Assembly (NCBI GenBank): GCA_022772475.1
Contig: JALEZQ010000064.1
Location: forward strand, 33,419-97,418
Direction: 5' to 3'
Source: Bacteroidales bacterium
GTDB lineage: Bacteria; Bacteroidota; Bacteroidia; Bacteroidales; Bacteroidaceae
Length of the DNA: 64,000 nucleotides
Part shown: positions 35,779 to 44,682 of the stretch, in pieces
Position numbering within the stretch: position 1 is the first letter of the stretch
Layout of the letters: each line of letters opens with the position of its first letter
The notes under the pieces: generated by a model
Seen by the model: the letters and a program-made list of their open reading frames with translations, nothing else
Databases searched by the model: none
What the model was told of the DNA's origin: nothing
Program-made: the position numbers and the translations under genes

Positions 35779-36378
35779 ATGAACATACAGCAATCCCCAC
35801 AGCCGGCCAACGGCCAGACGCCGGACGGCAAGACCCTCTACACCATCATCGTGTTCTCGGAAAACCTGGCCGGCGTGCTCAACCAGGTGACCAACGTCTT
35901 CACCCGCCGACAGCTGAACATCGAGAGCCTCAACGTATCGCCCTCGGGCATATCGCACGTCCACCGCTACACCATCACCTGCTATGCCGACGAGGCCTGC
36001 ATACGCACCGTCACCAAGCAGATTGAGAAGAAGATCGACGTCATCCAGGCCCGCTACTACACGGCCGACGACATCTACGTCATGGAGCAGGCACTCTATA
36101 AGGTGGCCACGGCCAAACTGCTGGAGAACAAGGAAATCTCGAAGGCCATCCGCTTCCACGACAGCAAAATTGTCGAAGTCAATGCCACCTACTCCATCGT
36201 GTCGAAAGAGGGCCTGCCCGACGACATCATGGAGCTCTACCGCAAACTCAAGGGCTACGACTGCCTGCTGCAGTTTGTCAGCTCGGGCGTCATCGCTGTG
36301 AGCAAGAGCCACCGCGAACAGCTGAGCGAGTTCCTCCACCTGCGTGAAGAGGAATACCGCGTGCACAGCAACGAATGA
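35779..36378 (+). CDS. ilvN: Acetolactate synthase, small regulatory subunit
   Basis: A 199-residue protein with an N-terminal ACT domain (about 18-95, YTIIVFSENLAGVLNQVTN) that binds valine, and a C-terminal domain seen in longer IlvH/IlvN proteins. It restores full activity and feedback control to the large subunit encoded just upstream. Length is normal for the Bacteroidota form. The next gene, an acyl-ACP thioesterase, follows after 67 bases. Confidence 0.92.
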   Translation: MNIQQSPQPANGQTPDGKTLYTIIVFSENLAGVLNQVTNVFTRRQLNIESLNVSPSGISHVHRYTITCYADEACIRTVTKQIEKKIDVIQARYYTADDIYVMEQALYKVATAKLLENKEISKAIRFHDSKIVEVNATYSIVSKEGLPDDIMELYRKLKGYDCLLQFVSSGVIAVSKSHREQLSEFLHLREEEYRVHSNE

Positions 36379-36445
36379 TGCCGACGCTGCACCTCTGATG
36401 CCCTACGCCATCTCCCCCCACCCCAAACGTTCATCCCCCTATCCC

Positions 36446-37198
36446 ATGACCACACCCCTCGTCGAAGACCCCCGCATCGGACGGTTCCCCTTCGTGGTGG
36501 AGCCTTTCTCTGAAGACTGTGCCGGACGCCTGTCGTGGCGCTTCCTGGGCAACCACCTGCTGCGCTGCGCCAGCCTCCATGCCGGCGCCCACGGCTTCGG
36601 CTTCGACGACATGATTGGCAAGCGGCTGGTATGGGTGCTGTCGCGCCTGGTGGTGGAGATGCCCAACATGCCCACCACGGGCCAGCACTACGACATCCAC
36701 ACCTGGGTGGCGCGCATCTACCGGCAGTTTACCGACCGCCACTTCGCCATCACCGCCCCCGACGGCACGCCCTACGGCCACGCCTTCAGCACGTGGGCGC
36801 TCATTAACCTCGACTCGCGCGAGCCGGTTGACCTGACGGACAGCCGCATGGCGGGCCTCAGCGACGTCTGCACGGAGCGCCCGCTGCCCATCGCGCCGCC
36901 GGGGCGCCTCCGGCTGACACAGCCCGAAGCGCTGGGCGAAACGGTGGCCAGTTATACCGACCTGGACATCAACGGCCACGTCAACTCCATACGCTACATC
37001 GAGATGATGCTCGACCGCCTGAAGGACCACGACTTTGCCGCACAGCCTGTGCGCCGCATCGAGGTGGCCTACAGCGCCGAAGCCTACCGCGGCGACCGCC
37101 TGACGTTCTACCGCCAGACGGCGACGGACGGCCGCCAACTGATGGAGATTCGCCGCGACGACACCCTGCCCGTCGTCAAGGCGGCCATCGCCTTCTGA
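36446..37198 (+). CDS. Acyl-ACP thioesterase
   Basis: A 250-residue protein of the FatA-type family with two hotdog folds. The second fold carries DLDINGHVNSIRYIEMMLD with the conserved Asn and His of the active site. It cuts acyl-ACP to free fatty acid. Starting at 36446 gives a normal length; in-frame ATGs at 36344 and 36398 would overlap ilvN or add a Pro-rich leader. Its position between ilvN and ilvC is also seen in Bacteroides ilv operons, where it may supply branched-chain fatty acid metabolism, but the reason is not known. Confidence 0.88.
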   Translation: MTTPLVEDPRIGRFPFVVEPFSEDCAGRLSWRFLGNHLLRCASLHAGAHGFGFDDMIGKRLVWVLSRLVVEMPNMPTTGQHYDIHTWVARIYRQFTDRHFAITAPDGTPYGHAFSTWALINLDSREPVDLTDSRMAGLSDVCTERPLPIAPPGRLRLTQPEALGETVASYTDLDINGHVNSIRYIEMMLDRLKDHDFAAQPVRRIEVAYSAEAYRGDRLTFYRQTATDGRQLMEIRRDDTLPVVKAAIAF

Positions 37199-37270
37199 AA
37201 TCTGCGGGAAATGCCAAAGCGCCCCGCACTACCCCACCCCAAGCAATAACCCTTAAAACAACATAACACA

Positions 37271-38314
37271 ATGGCAAAAATGAATTTTGGCGGCGTCATC
37301 GAAGAGGTGATGACCCGCGAAGAGTTCCCCTTGGAAAAAGCACGCGAAGTGCTGAAGAACGAAACCATCGCCGTCCTGGGCTACGGCGTACAGGGCCCCG
37401 GCCAGGCTTGCAACCTGCGCGACAACGGCTTCAACGTCATCGTCGGCCAGCGTCAGGGCAAGACCTTCGAGAAGGCCGTTGCCGACGGATGGGTACCCGG
37501 TGAGACGCTCTTCAGCCTGGAAGAGGCTGCCCAGCGCGGCACCATCGTCTGCATGCTGCTGTCGGACGCCGCACAGATGCAGCTCTGGCCCACTATCAAG
37601 CCCTACCTCACCGCTGGTAAGACGCTCTACTTCTCGCACGGCTTCGCCATCAACTGGAGCGACCGCACGGGTGTCGTTCCCCCCGCCGACATCGACGTCA
37701 TCATGGTAGCCCCCAAGGGTTCGGGCACCTCGCTCCGCACCATGTTCCTCGAAGGCCGCGGCCTCAACTCGTCCTACGCCATCTATCAGGACGCTTCGGG
37801 CAAGGCCCTCGACAAGGTGCTGGCCTTCGGCGTAGGCATCGGCTCGGGCTACATGTTTGAGACCACCTTCAAGCGCGAAGCCACCAGCGACCTGACGGGC
37901 GAGCGCGGCTCGCTCATGGGCGCCATCCAGGGCCTCTTCCTGGCACAGTATGAGGTGCTCCGCGAGAATGGCCACACGCCCTCCGAAGCCTTCAACGAGA
38001 CCATCGAAGAGTTCACCCAGTCGCTCCTCCCCATGGTGGGCAAGAACGGTATGGACTGGATGTACGCCAACTGCTCGACAACGGCACAGCGCGGCGCACT
38101 CGACTGGATGACGCCCTTCCACGACGCCATCAAGCCCGTCGTAGAGAAACTCTACCACAGCGTCGTCACGGGTAACGAGGCCCAGATTTCTATCGACAGC
38201 AACTCCAAGCCTGACTACCGCGAGAAGCTCGAGGCCGAACTCAAGGCGCTCCACGAGAGCGAGATGTGGCGCACGGGCGAGGTGGTACGCCAGCTCCGTC
38301 CGGAGAACAACTAA
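37271..38314 (+). CDS. ilvC: Ketol-acid reductoisomerase
   Basis: A 347-residue class I KARI. The nucleotide-binding motif GYGVQGPGQACNLRDNG lies near residue 36, and the catalytic segments (GSGTSLRTMF, ETTFKREATSDLTGERGSLMG) and the C-terminal knotted domain are complete. It converts 2-acetolactate to 2,3-dihydroxy-isovalerate, the step between IlvBN and IlvD. It is the last gene of the operon and is followed by a strong terminator. Confidence 0.95.
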   Translation: MAKMNFGGVIEEVMTREEFPLEKAREVLKNETIAVLGYGVQGPGQACNLRDNGFNVIVGQRQGKTFEKAVADGWVPGETLFSLEEAAQRGTIVCMLLSDAAQMQLWPTIKPYLTAGKTLYFSHGFAINWSDRTGVVPPADIDVIMVAPKGSGTSLRTMFLEGRGLNSSYAIYQDASGKALDKVLAFGVGIGSGYMFETTFKREATSDLTGERGSLMGAIQGLFLAQYEVLRENGHTPSEAFNETIEEFTQSLLPMVGKNGMDWMYANCSTTAQRGALDWMTPFHDAIKPVVEKLYHSVVTGNEAQISIDSNSKPDYREKLEAELKALHESEMWRTGEVVRQLRPENN

Positions 38315-38383
38315 TACAGGAGAACAACGAATACATAGGTAGGCCACCTCTCCGGCCAACCCATAACCGACCATCATCATGAC

Positions 38384-38458
38384 GACAGCGTGGACACAGG
38401 CACGCGCCTTCTCTCGTTGAGAAAAGGACGCCGGGCTTGTCTCCACGCTGTCTTTTTT
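38384..38458 (+). terminator. Terminator of the ilv operon
   Basis: GACAGCGTGGA (38384-38394) pairs with TCCACGCTGTC (38442-38452), followed by six T. Confidence 0.85.
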
Positions 38459-38474
38459 CTCCCCCCATCCCCCT

Positions 38475-38990
38475 ATGTCCACCACCCTTGCCATCATACG
38501 CCACGGACAGACGGAAGAGAATGTCCGCGGCTTACTCCAGGGCCACATGCCGGGCCATCTCACGCCCGAGGGCATCGCCATGGCCGAGGCGCTGGCCCGC
38601 CGCTTGGCTGCCGGCGAGCACTTCGACGCCCTGCTGTGCAGCGACCTGGCCCGCGCCCGCCATACGGCCGACATCATCGCCCGCCATACGGGTCTCGTGC
38701 CGCAGCCCTCGCCGCTCTTCCGCGAGCGTGACCAGGGACCGTGGACGGGGCGCCCGGCGGCCGAGGTGCGCGGCCTGCCCCTGCCCGAGGGCATGGAGAC
38801 GCAGGCGCAACTCTACGACCGCGCCCGGCACGTCCTGGACACCATCGCCCACACTTTTCCCGGCCGGCGCGTACTGCTGGTGACGCACGGCTTCTTCGCC
38901 CGCTTCATCCTGGCCACACACGCCGGCACGGGATTCCGCAGCATCACGCCCATGGACAACGCCGAGGTGCGTTGCATCACCTTGCCTTGA
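38475..38990 (+). CDS. Histidine phosphatase family protein (phosphoglycerate-mutase-like)
   Basis: A 171-residue protein with the phosphohistidine motif RHGQTEEN at 9-16, the Arg in SDLARARHTADII, and the second catalytic His in LLVTHGFFAR. It is cytoplasmic and close in length to single-domain phosphatases such as GpmB or CobC. The substrate is not evident from the sequence. It stands apart from its neighbours, after the ilv terminator. Confidence 0.85.
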   Translation: MSTTLAIIRHGQTEENVRGLLQGHMPGHLTPEGIAMAEALARRLAAGEHFDALLCSDLARARHTADIIARHTGLVPQPSPLFRERDQGPWTGRPAAEVRGLPLPEGMETQAQLYDRARHVLDTIAHTFPGRRVLLVTHGFFARFILATHAGTGFRSITPMDNAEVRCITLP

Positions 38991-39030
38991 GGGCGGACGG
39001 GTAAATACAAAACAACTGACTGCTTGACAC

Positions 39031-41130
39031 ATGACTCTGAAATCCTTACTTCCCCTGCTCGCCGCGCTCTGTCTGACAGCCCATGCGCAGCAGCACATCC
39101 ATGTCAGCCCCACGGGCCACGACGGCCGTGGCAACGGCAGCGCCGCCCGCCCCTTCGCCTCGCTCCAGCGGGCCTACAGCAAGGCCCTGACCTGCCAGGG
39201 CTCAGACACCGTCTTTATCGACATGGGGCCCGGCACCTACGTCCTGACCGAGCCCGTCATCATCAGAGAGTCGCCGCAGGCACCCGTCGTCATCAGCGGC
39301 AGCACGGAGGGCCTGTGGCCGGCCACCCGCCTGAGCGGCGGCGTCAGCATCACGGGCTGGGAGAAGACCCCGCGCGGCTACTGGCGCGCCAAGGTGCCGC
39401 AGGTGGTGCAGTATGGCTTCACCTTCGAGCAACTCTACGTCAACGGTCGCCGTGCCCGGCGGGCACGCACGCCGGACACGGGCTGGTTCTTCGTCAAGGA
39501 CGCGCAGGAAACCGTACACCTCCGCGGCACGGACCGTAGTCCGGAGTATGCCACACAGCGCATCCTGGCCGACACGGCCGACCTGAAGTCGCTCCGAGGC
39601 ATCGATGCCGAAGCAAAGAGCGAGGTGATGGCCATGTTCTTCCACAAATGGGACAACACGCGCAAGCACTTTGCCCACATCGTCCCCGACTCGGGCTTCC
39701 TCTTCCTCAACGGCGGCGGCATGAAGCCGTGGAACCCGATAGCAAAGGGCAGCCGCTTCGTGCTGGAGAACTACCGGGCGGCGCTCACCGCACCGGGCGA
39801 ATGGTTCCTCGACCGGGCATCGGGCTACCTGCTCTACATTCCTCGCGAGGGGGAAGACATGACGCGCGCCGAGGTCCACGCGCCCTGCGTGCCGATGCTC
39901 CTGCTGGTGCAGGGTGAGAAAGGAAGGCCGGTACGTAACGTCACCTTCCGCCACCTGGCCTTCGAGCATGCGGCGTATGTCATGCCCTCTACGGGCAACG
40001 ACCCCGAACAGGCGGCGGCCAGCATACCGGCGGCCATCCATCTGGTCCATGCCAACGGCTGCCGCATAGACAACTGCCGCATAGCCCACACGGGCAACTA
40101 CGGCGTATGGTTCAGAAGCGGCTGCACCGACTGCGCCCTGACGGGCTCCCTGCTGACCGACCTGGGCGCCGGCGGCGTCAAGATTGGCGAGGGCACCCTG
40201 CCGCGTGAGGGCACGGAGACGCAGCGCATCACCGTAGAGAACAACATCATCCGGGAGACGGGCCGCGTGCTGCCCTGCGGCGTGGGCGTGGCCATCTTCC
40301 AGTCGGCGCACAACCGCGTGCTCCACAACGAGATTTCCAACCTCTTGTACTCGGGCGTATCGGTGGGATGGACCTGGGGCTACGGCACCTGTGCGGCCCA
40401 CCACAACGAGGTGGCCTACAACCACATCCATCACATAGGCTGGGGCGAACTCTCCGACATGGGGGCCGTCTATACCCTGGGCATCCAGCCGGGCACGCAC
40501 ATCCACCACAACGTCATCCACGACGTCTATTCTTACGACTACGGCGGATGGGGCCTCTACACCGACGAGGGCAGTACGGGCATCGTCATGGAGAACAATC
40601 TGGTGTACGGCTGCAAGAGCGGCGCCTTCCACCAGCACTACGGTCGCGACAACATCATCCGCAACAACATCTTTGCCTTCAGCCAGTATCACCAGGTGCA
40701 ACTGACCATCGCCGAGAAGCACCGCTCGTTCACCTTCACCGGCAACATCGTCCTGGCCGACTGCGGCGACATGCTACGCGGCCCTTGGACCAAGGCCAAC
40801 CTCGACATGTCGCGCAACCTCTACTGGGACCTGCGCACCGCCCAACCTGAATTTCTCAAGATGGCCTTCGGCGAATGGCGCAGCCAGCGCGACAAGGGTG
40901 CCGTCCTGGCTGACCCTCTCTTTGTCAATCCCCAAGCGGGCAACTTCTCCCTCAAGAGCCTTAAGAACGTGCGCCGGGTGGGCTTCGTCCCCTTCGACTA
41001 CACCCGGGCGGGCGTCTATGGCCCTGAGGAATGGAGGGCACAGGCCAAGATGAGCGACGAGGACATCCGCCGCTTCAACGACATCGTCAAAGGCCGCGAA
41101 AAGGCCCACAGCCGCTACTACGACCGCTGA
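39031..41130 (+). CDS. Secreted right-handed beta-helix protein, possible glycoside hydrolase
   Basis: A 699-residue protein with a signal peptide (about 1-19, ending AHA). The N-terminal domain (21-130) has the DGRGNGSAARPFASLQRAY pattern that often opens right-handed parallel beta-helix enzymes. The central part (300-590) has repeated helix turns such as NNIIRETG, NRVLHNEISN and HHNVIHDVYS, as in polysaccharide lyases and the GH141-type fucosidases. Surface His and Asp residues near 455-480 could be catalytic. The substrate is not assigned, and a fucosidase or pectic role is only one option. It has no obvious partner genes. Confidence 0.6.
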   Translation: MTLKSLLPLLAALCLTAHAQQHIHVSPTGHDGRGNGSAARPFASLQRAYSKALTCQGSDTVFIDMGPGTYVLTEPVIIRESPQAPVVISGSTEGLWPATRLSGGVSITGWEKTPRGYWRAKVPQVVQYGFTFEQLYVNGRRARRARTPDTGWFFVKDAQETVHLRGTDRSPEYATQRILADTADLKSLRGIDAEAKSEVMAMFFHKWDNTRKHFAHIVPDSGFLFLNGGGMKPWNPIAKGSRFVLENYRAALTAPGEWFLDRASGYLLYIPREGEDMTRAEVHAPCVPMLLLVQGEKGRPVRNVTFRHLAFEHAAYVMPSTGNDPEQAAASIPAAIHLVHANGCRIDNCRIAHTGNYGVWFRSGCTDCALTGSLLTDLGAGGVKIGEGTLPREGTETQRITVENNIIRETGRVLPCGVGVAIFQSAHNRVLHNEISNLLYSGVSVGWTWGYGTCAAHHNEVAYNHIHHIGWGELSDMGAVYTLGIQPGTHIHHNVIHDVYSYDYGGWGLYTDEGSTGIVMENNLVYGCKSGAFHQHYGRDNIIRNNIFAFSQYHQVQLTIAEKHRSFTFTGNIVLADCGDMLRGPWTKANLDMSRNLYWDLRTAQPEFLKMAFGEWRSQRDKGAVLADPLFVNPQAGNFSLKSLKNVRRVGFVPFDYTRAGVYGPEEWRAQAKMSDEDIRRFNDIVKGREKAHSRYYDR

Positions 41131-41199
41131 CGACGGCACGCTGTTCAATAGTGTAGATGCGCAGTCAGTTTCAAGAGCGTTGAAGCATCCTCAGCAGAA

Positions 41200-41255
41200 A
41201 AAGTGCGCCGTTAGGAAGCGCCGTCAATGGACGGTATCTCCTAACGGCGCACTTT
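41200..41255. terminator. Bidirectional terminator
   Basis: AAAGTGCGCCGTTAGG (41200-41215) pairs perfectly with CCTAACGGCGCACTTT (41240-41255), and the A and T ends serve both strands. It lies between the convergent beta-helix and permease genes. Confidence 0.85.
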
Positions 41256-41313
41256 GTCTCGCCGCTCATTAGATGCGGAAGCTGCGGCAGGGCGGCACGT
41301 TCCCGCCTCGCCG

Positions 41314-42612
41314 CTAATTAGCCGCCACTTCCTCGCAGGTGAAGCCCACCTCGCTGACGGCGCGGCAGATGGCCTCGGCCGGGGCTGTGCCCTCGACACG
41401 GGCCTCCTGCGTCTGGAGGTTGACGGTGGCGGCAGTGACGCCCTCGACGGCGAGGATGGCGCGTTCGGCCGACTGGCGGCAGTGGTTGCAGTTCATGCCC
41501 TGAATGTGATATACTTTCATGGTGGTAGAGGTTGAAGAGGGTTGCGGTTCGTTGTCTGCGCCCTGCGCATGGTGATGGTGGCGCTGCAGGATGAGGGCGT
41601 TGACGAGCAGGAGCAGCAGCACGATGCCCGAGACGATGGCGTACCACGGCGTGTCGGCCATGCAGCAGGCATCGGCACCGCTGATGGGGCCGAGAAAATC
41701 GACGACGGCGCCATAGTGCAGGGCATCGACCACGATGCCGCAGCCCACGGCGCCAAGGATGATGGACGCCAGATAGACCATCATGGTGCGCGTGCCGAGC
41801 ACCTTGCGCACCACCAGGATGGACGCCATGTTGCACGCCGGACCGGCCATGAGCAGCACCAGGGCGGCGCCGGGCGTAAGGCCCTTGAGCATCAGGGCCA
41901 CGGCGATGGGAATGCTGCCGGTGGCACAGACATACATCGGGATGGCGATGGCCAGCACGAGCAGCATCGAGGCCCAGGTGTTGCCCTCGAAGAGGGTGAA
42001 CCACGACGCGGGGATGGCGATGGTGATGACGGCGGCGATGAGCAGGCCGAGCACGAGCCAGCGGCCTATGTCCTGCATCATCTCGACGAAGCCGTAGCGC
42101 AGGGCTTCGGCCAGACGTCCGCCCAACGTAGTGGCCGTCGGCGCGGGGGCGGCGCAGCCTTGGGCGGCACGTCCTTTGGTGGCACATGGCGCCGCGACTG
42201 CTGACTCTTGCGCCGCCGCCCGGCGGTCGGCTGCCATGACGAGGGTGCCGCCGAAGAGGGCCGTCAGCAGGGCCACGATGGGCCGCGTGATGGCGAAGGG
42301 CAGGCCCATCAGACCGTAGGTGGCGGCGATGCTGTCCACGCCGGTCTGCGGCGTGGCGATGAGGAACGACACCACCGCGCCGCGCGAGGCGCCCTCCTTG
42401 CGCAGCGACATGGCGGTGGGGATGACACCGCACGAACAGAGGGGCAGGGGGATGCCGAACAGGGCGGCGTTGACCACCGAACGGAAACGGTTGGCCGAAA
42501 GATACCGGCTATAGAAACGGCCGGGGATGAAGGCGTGCATCAAGCCTGCCAGCAGAAAACCGAGCAGGAGAAAGGGCGCCATCTCGCAGACCAGATGAAG
42601 GAATGACTCCAT
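41314..42612 (-). CDS. SO_0444-type Cu/Zn efflux permease with C-terminal HMA domain
   Basis: A 432-residue protein. The N-terminal ~350 residues form a permease (DUF318-like) with about eight membrane helices, the CSCG motif at Cys59-Cys61, TPQTGVDS and AGPACNMAS. A cytoplasmic Ala/Pro/Thr-rich loop lies near 130-160. The last 68 residues are a heavy-metal-associated domain with GMNCNHC (Cys375, Cys378). Family members export copper or zinc. The fusion of transporter and metal chaperone domain is unusual in length but in frame; the HMA could also start alone at 41517. The His-rich stretch HHHHAQG at about 345 fits metal binding. Confidence 0.8.
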   Translation of the reverse strand: MESFLHLVCEMAPFLLLGFLLAGLMHAFIPGRFYSRYLSANRFRSVVNAALFGIPLPLCSCGVIPTAMSLRKEGASRGAVVSFLIATPQTGVDSIAATYGLMGLPFAITRPIVALLTALFGGTLVMAADRRAAAQESAVAAPCATKGRAAQGCAAPAPTATTLGGRLAEALRYGFVEMMQDIGRWLVLGLLIAAVITIAIPASWFTLFEGNTWASMLLVLAIAIPMYVCATGSIPIAVALMLKGLTPGAALVLLMAGPACNMASILVVRKVLGTRTMMVYLASIILGAVGCGIVVDALHYGAVVDFLGPISGADACCMADTPWYAIVSGIVLLLLLVNALILQRHHHHAQGADNEPQPSSTSTTMKVYHIQGMNCNHCRQSAERAILAVEGVTAATVNLQTQEARVEGTAPAEAICRAVSEVGFTCEEVAAN

Positions 42613-42677
42613 TGTATGAAAGAAGAATTGAGGTAAACTGTGGATTGACGTTGTTGTGGCGAGCAGCGCGCCACCGG

Positions 42678-43217
42678 TCAGCAGAAGCGTCGGTGCCAGG
42701 CCATGAACGTGGCCAGACAGTCGTCGCCCCAGCGGGCCACGCTGCGGCAGGTCTGCTCGTAGGTGCGCTCAACGTCGGGGTGGCTCTTCGAGAAATACTT
42801 GTCGGCATAGCAGATGATCTGCTCCTCGACGGTGACGGGGACGTAGATGCCCGTGGGCAGGGGGATGTTCTGCCGCTCTATGGTCTCGGCGGTCAGCCCG
42901 GTGCCCGTATGGCGCTCACAGACGCGGGCCACGGCTTCGTCGCCCTCGCGCCGCATGAGCTGTGCGCCGAGATGGCCGTGCAGCAGATAGGGATGCGTGC
43001 CGTGGCAGTGGATGCCCGGCGCGTCGGTCAGGAATATGCCGATGTCGTGCAGCATGGCGGCACGCTCGACAAAGGCGGCGTTGACGTGCAGTTCGGGATG
43101 GGCGGCCGCGATGCGCAGGGCCTTGTCGGCCACCATCCGGCTGTGGCCCACGAGCAAGCGGCGCAGGGCGTCGTCGGCAGAATAGTACTTGCAGATAATC
43201 TCTTCGGCAGTAAGCAT
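42678..43217 (-). CDS. HD-domain hydrolase
   Basis: A 179-residue HD-superfamily protein started at MLTAEEIICKYY (ATG at 43217), with the longer frame to 43265 rejected as out of context. The metal ligands are His in GHSRMV, the HD pair in MLHDIG and the following His in CERHTG. Such proteins act as phosphohydrolases on nucleotides. It lies 65 bases upstream of the permease, in the same direction, and its substrate is unknown. Confidence 0.85.
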   Translation of the reverse strand: MLTAEEIICKYYSADDALRRLLVGHSRMVADKALRIAAAHPELHVNAAFVERAAMLHDIGIFLTDAPGIHCHGTHPYLLHGHLGAQLMRREGDEAVARVCERHTGTGLTAETIERQNIPLPTGIYVPVTVEEQIICYADKYFSKSHPDVERTYEQTCRSVARWGDDCLATFMAWHRRFC

Positions 43218-43352
43218 AAGGGCTGTATGGTTTTGTGTGACATACATGTCAGAACCCCGCACCATCGCCTCGGCGCGGGCATGACATGCCTATTGCTGAG
43301 CAAATGTACAACATTTTTGGCGATTGCTGTTTTCCGCTCTGAAATTAAACGT

Positions 43353-43360
43353 TAACTTTG
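43353..43360 (+). promoter_or_regulatory. Promoter -7 box of uridine kinase
   Basis: TAACTTTG, 39 bases before the ATG at 43399, supports the shorter start of udk. Confidence 0.65.
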
Positions 43361-43398
43361 GCGAACAAACCTTTTTATTCCGAACATACCCTACGCCC

Positions 43399-44016
43399 AT
43401 GCTCATCATCGGTATCGCCGGCGGCACCGGATCAGGCAAGACCACCGTTGTCCGCAAAATTCAGGAGACCCTACCCGAAGGGTCGGTGGCGGTCATTCCC
43501 CTCGACTCCTACTATAACGACCAGTCGCACCTGCCTCTCGAGGTACGTAAGCGCACCAACTTCGACCACCCCGACGCCTTCGAATGGACGCTGCTCGCCC
43601 ACCAGATCGCCGAACTGCGGCAGGGGCGGCCCATCGACCAGCCCACCTACTCTTACATCACCTGCACGCGTCTAGAGGAGACCGTCCGCGTCAACCCCTG
43701 CGAGGTCATCATCATCGAGGGCATCATGGTGCTCTACGACAAGAGTCTGCGCGACCTGATGGACCTCAAGATATTTGTCGATGCCGGGGCCGACGAGCGT
43801 TTCCTGCGTGTGCTGGAGCGCGACATCGCCGAGCGTGGCCACCCGCTGGAGATGCTCATCGACAAGTATCGCAACGTGCTCAAGCCCATGCACGACGAAT
43901 TCATCGAGCCCTCCAAGCAGTTTGCCGACATCATCATCCCCAACGGCGGCAGCAATGCGCGCGCTATCCGCATGATGCAGCTCTACATCCGCTCGGCCCT
44001 CTCGGGCCTGGAGTGA
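43399..44016 (+). CDS. udk: Uridine kinase
   Basis: A 205-residue P-loop kinase. Walker A is GGTGSGKTT (residues 8-16). The uridine/cytidine-binding segments DSYYNDQSHL and FDHPDAF and the EGIMVLYD motif are typical of Udk. It phosphorylates uridine and cytidine in pyrimidine salvage. I start at MLIIGIAGG; the frame to 43324 would begin upstream of the promoter. The next element is the leftward copy 3 of the ~395-bp repeat. Confidence 0.94.
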   Translation: MLIIGIAGGTGSGKTTVVRKIQETLPEGSVAVIPLDSYYNDQSHLPLEVRKRTNFDHPDAFEWTLLAHQIAELRQGRPIDQPTYSYITCTRLEETVRVNPCEVIIIEGIMVLYDKSLRDLMDLKIFVDAGADERFLRVLERDIAERGHPLEMLIDKYRNVLKPMHDEFIEPSKQFADIIIPNGGSNARAIRMMQLYIRSALSGLE

Positions 44017-44042
44017 GGCCGGCGGCCGCCCCATCGATGCGT

Positions 44043-44437
44043 GTGTGCAATGACGCCTTTTACATTTGTTAACCTCGAGAATGCCCGCGAAATCCACCGC
44101 CTGCCCCGCGCTTGAAAATAGCGCAAGTATGGCGCCTTTGGTTTTGACAGTATGCGATATATTCTTGGGACACATGCCACGCTTTAGTTAAATCCTCTGA
44201 ATTTTCTATAGAAAACGCCCGAAAAGCGCCCTCATTCGTCCGCGGCAGGGTATGCGTTTCGGCGGTCACTGTAAGCGTTACAGGATTTTCTGTAACGCTT
44301 ACAGGAAAATCTGTCGCCCTTACAGTGGGAAGGCCATGCGTTTTCCGTCCTCCGCGCCGCCATGCCGCTTCTCTTTGCGCGGCCGGCGGCGTTAACGTTT
44401 TTGGCGGGAAAATTCACGTTATTGGCAGGGTGTGCAA
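44043..44437 (-). repeat. ~395-bp intergenic repeat, copy 3
   Basis: Read leftward it is bounded by TTGCACAC at both ends (GTGTGCAA at 44043-44050 and 44430-44437 in the given strand). Shared landmarks are CGGTGGATTT, TTCTCGAGGTTAAC, ACGTGAATTTT and a central palindromic block CACTGTAAGGGCGACAG...CTGTAACGCTTACAGTG. Like the other copies it is 395-396 bases long. Open frames inside it are judged spurious. Confidence 0.85.
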
Positions 44438-44548
44438 TTTTTTCACACAGCCCGACCTCAGGCTAGTGAGGCTCTCCAAAAGGCTCCCGGTGCAGCTTCT
44501 GTAAGAGCAATCTACGCTGCGGTGAATGCCATGAACCAATTGGGATGA
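44438..44548 (+). other. Possible 3' remnant of a lost gene
   Basis: One plus-strand frame beginning at the edge of repeat copy 3 reads HTARPQASEALQKAPGAASV and on to AIYAAVNAMNQLG with a TGA at 44546-44548. It looks like a protein C-terminus, but with no start or upstream half. The gene may have been cut where the repeat sits. It is also near the large hairpin at 44589-44661. Confidence 0.3.
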
Positions 44549-44588
44549 GTGCATACAACAGTGCGCCCCATCCATAGCATCACACAAC

Positions 44589-44661
44589 GCCATCGCGGCG
44601 CAACGCCGACACTACTTTCAAAACCGAAAGTGCGGTGTCGGGGCTGCGCTGCGATGGCGTT
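44589..44661. terminator. Large terminator-like hairpin
   Basis: ACGCCATCGC (44589-44598) pairs with GCGATGGCGT (44652-44661), with further pairing of GCCGACAC and GTGTCGGG inside. It lies just downstream of the leftward 192-residue gene and is likely its terminator. Confidence 0.7.
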
Positions 44662-44682
44662 CTATTGGGATGTGATGGGCCC

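Noticed and set aside
33909-35831. Long antisense frame (640 residues) opposite ilvB
   Set aside because: ilvB has full ThDP motifs; the antisense frame resembles no family.
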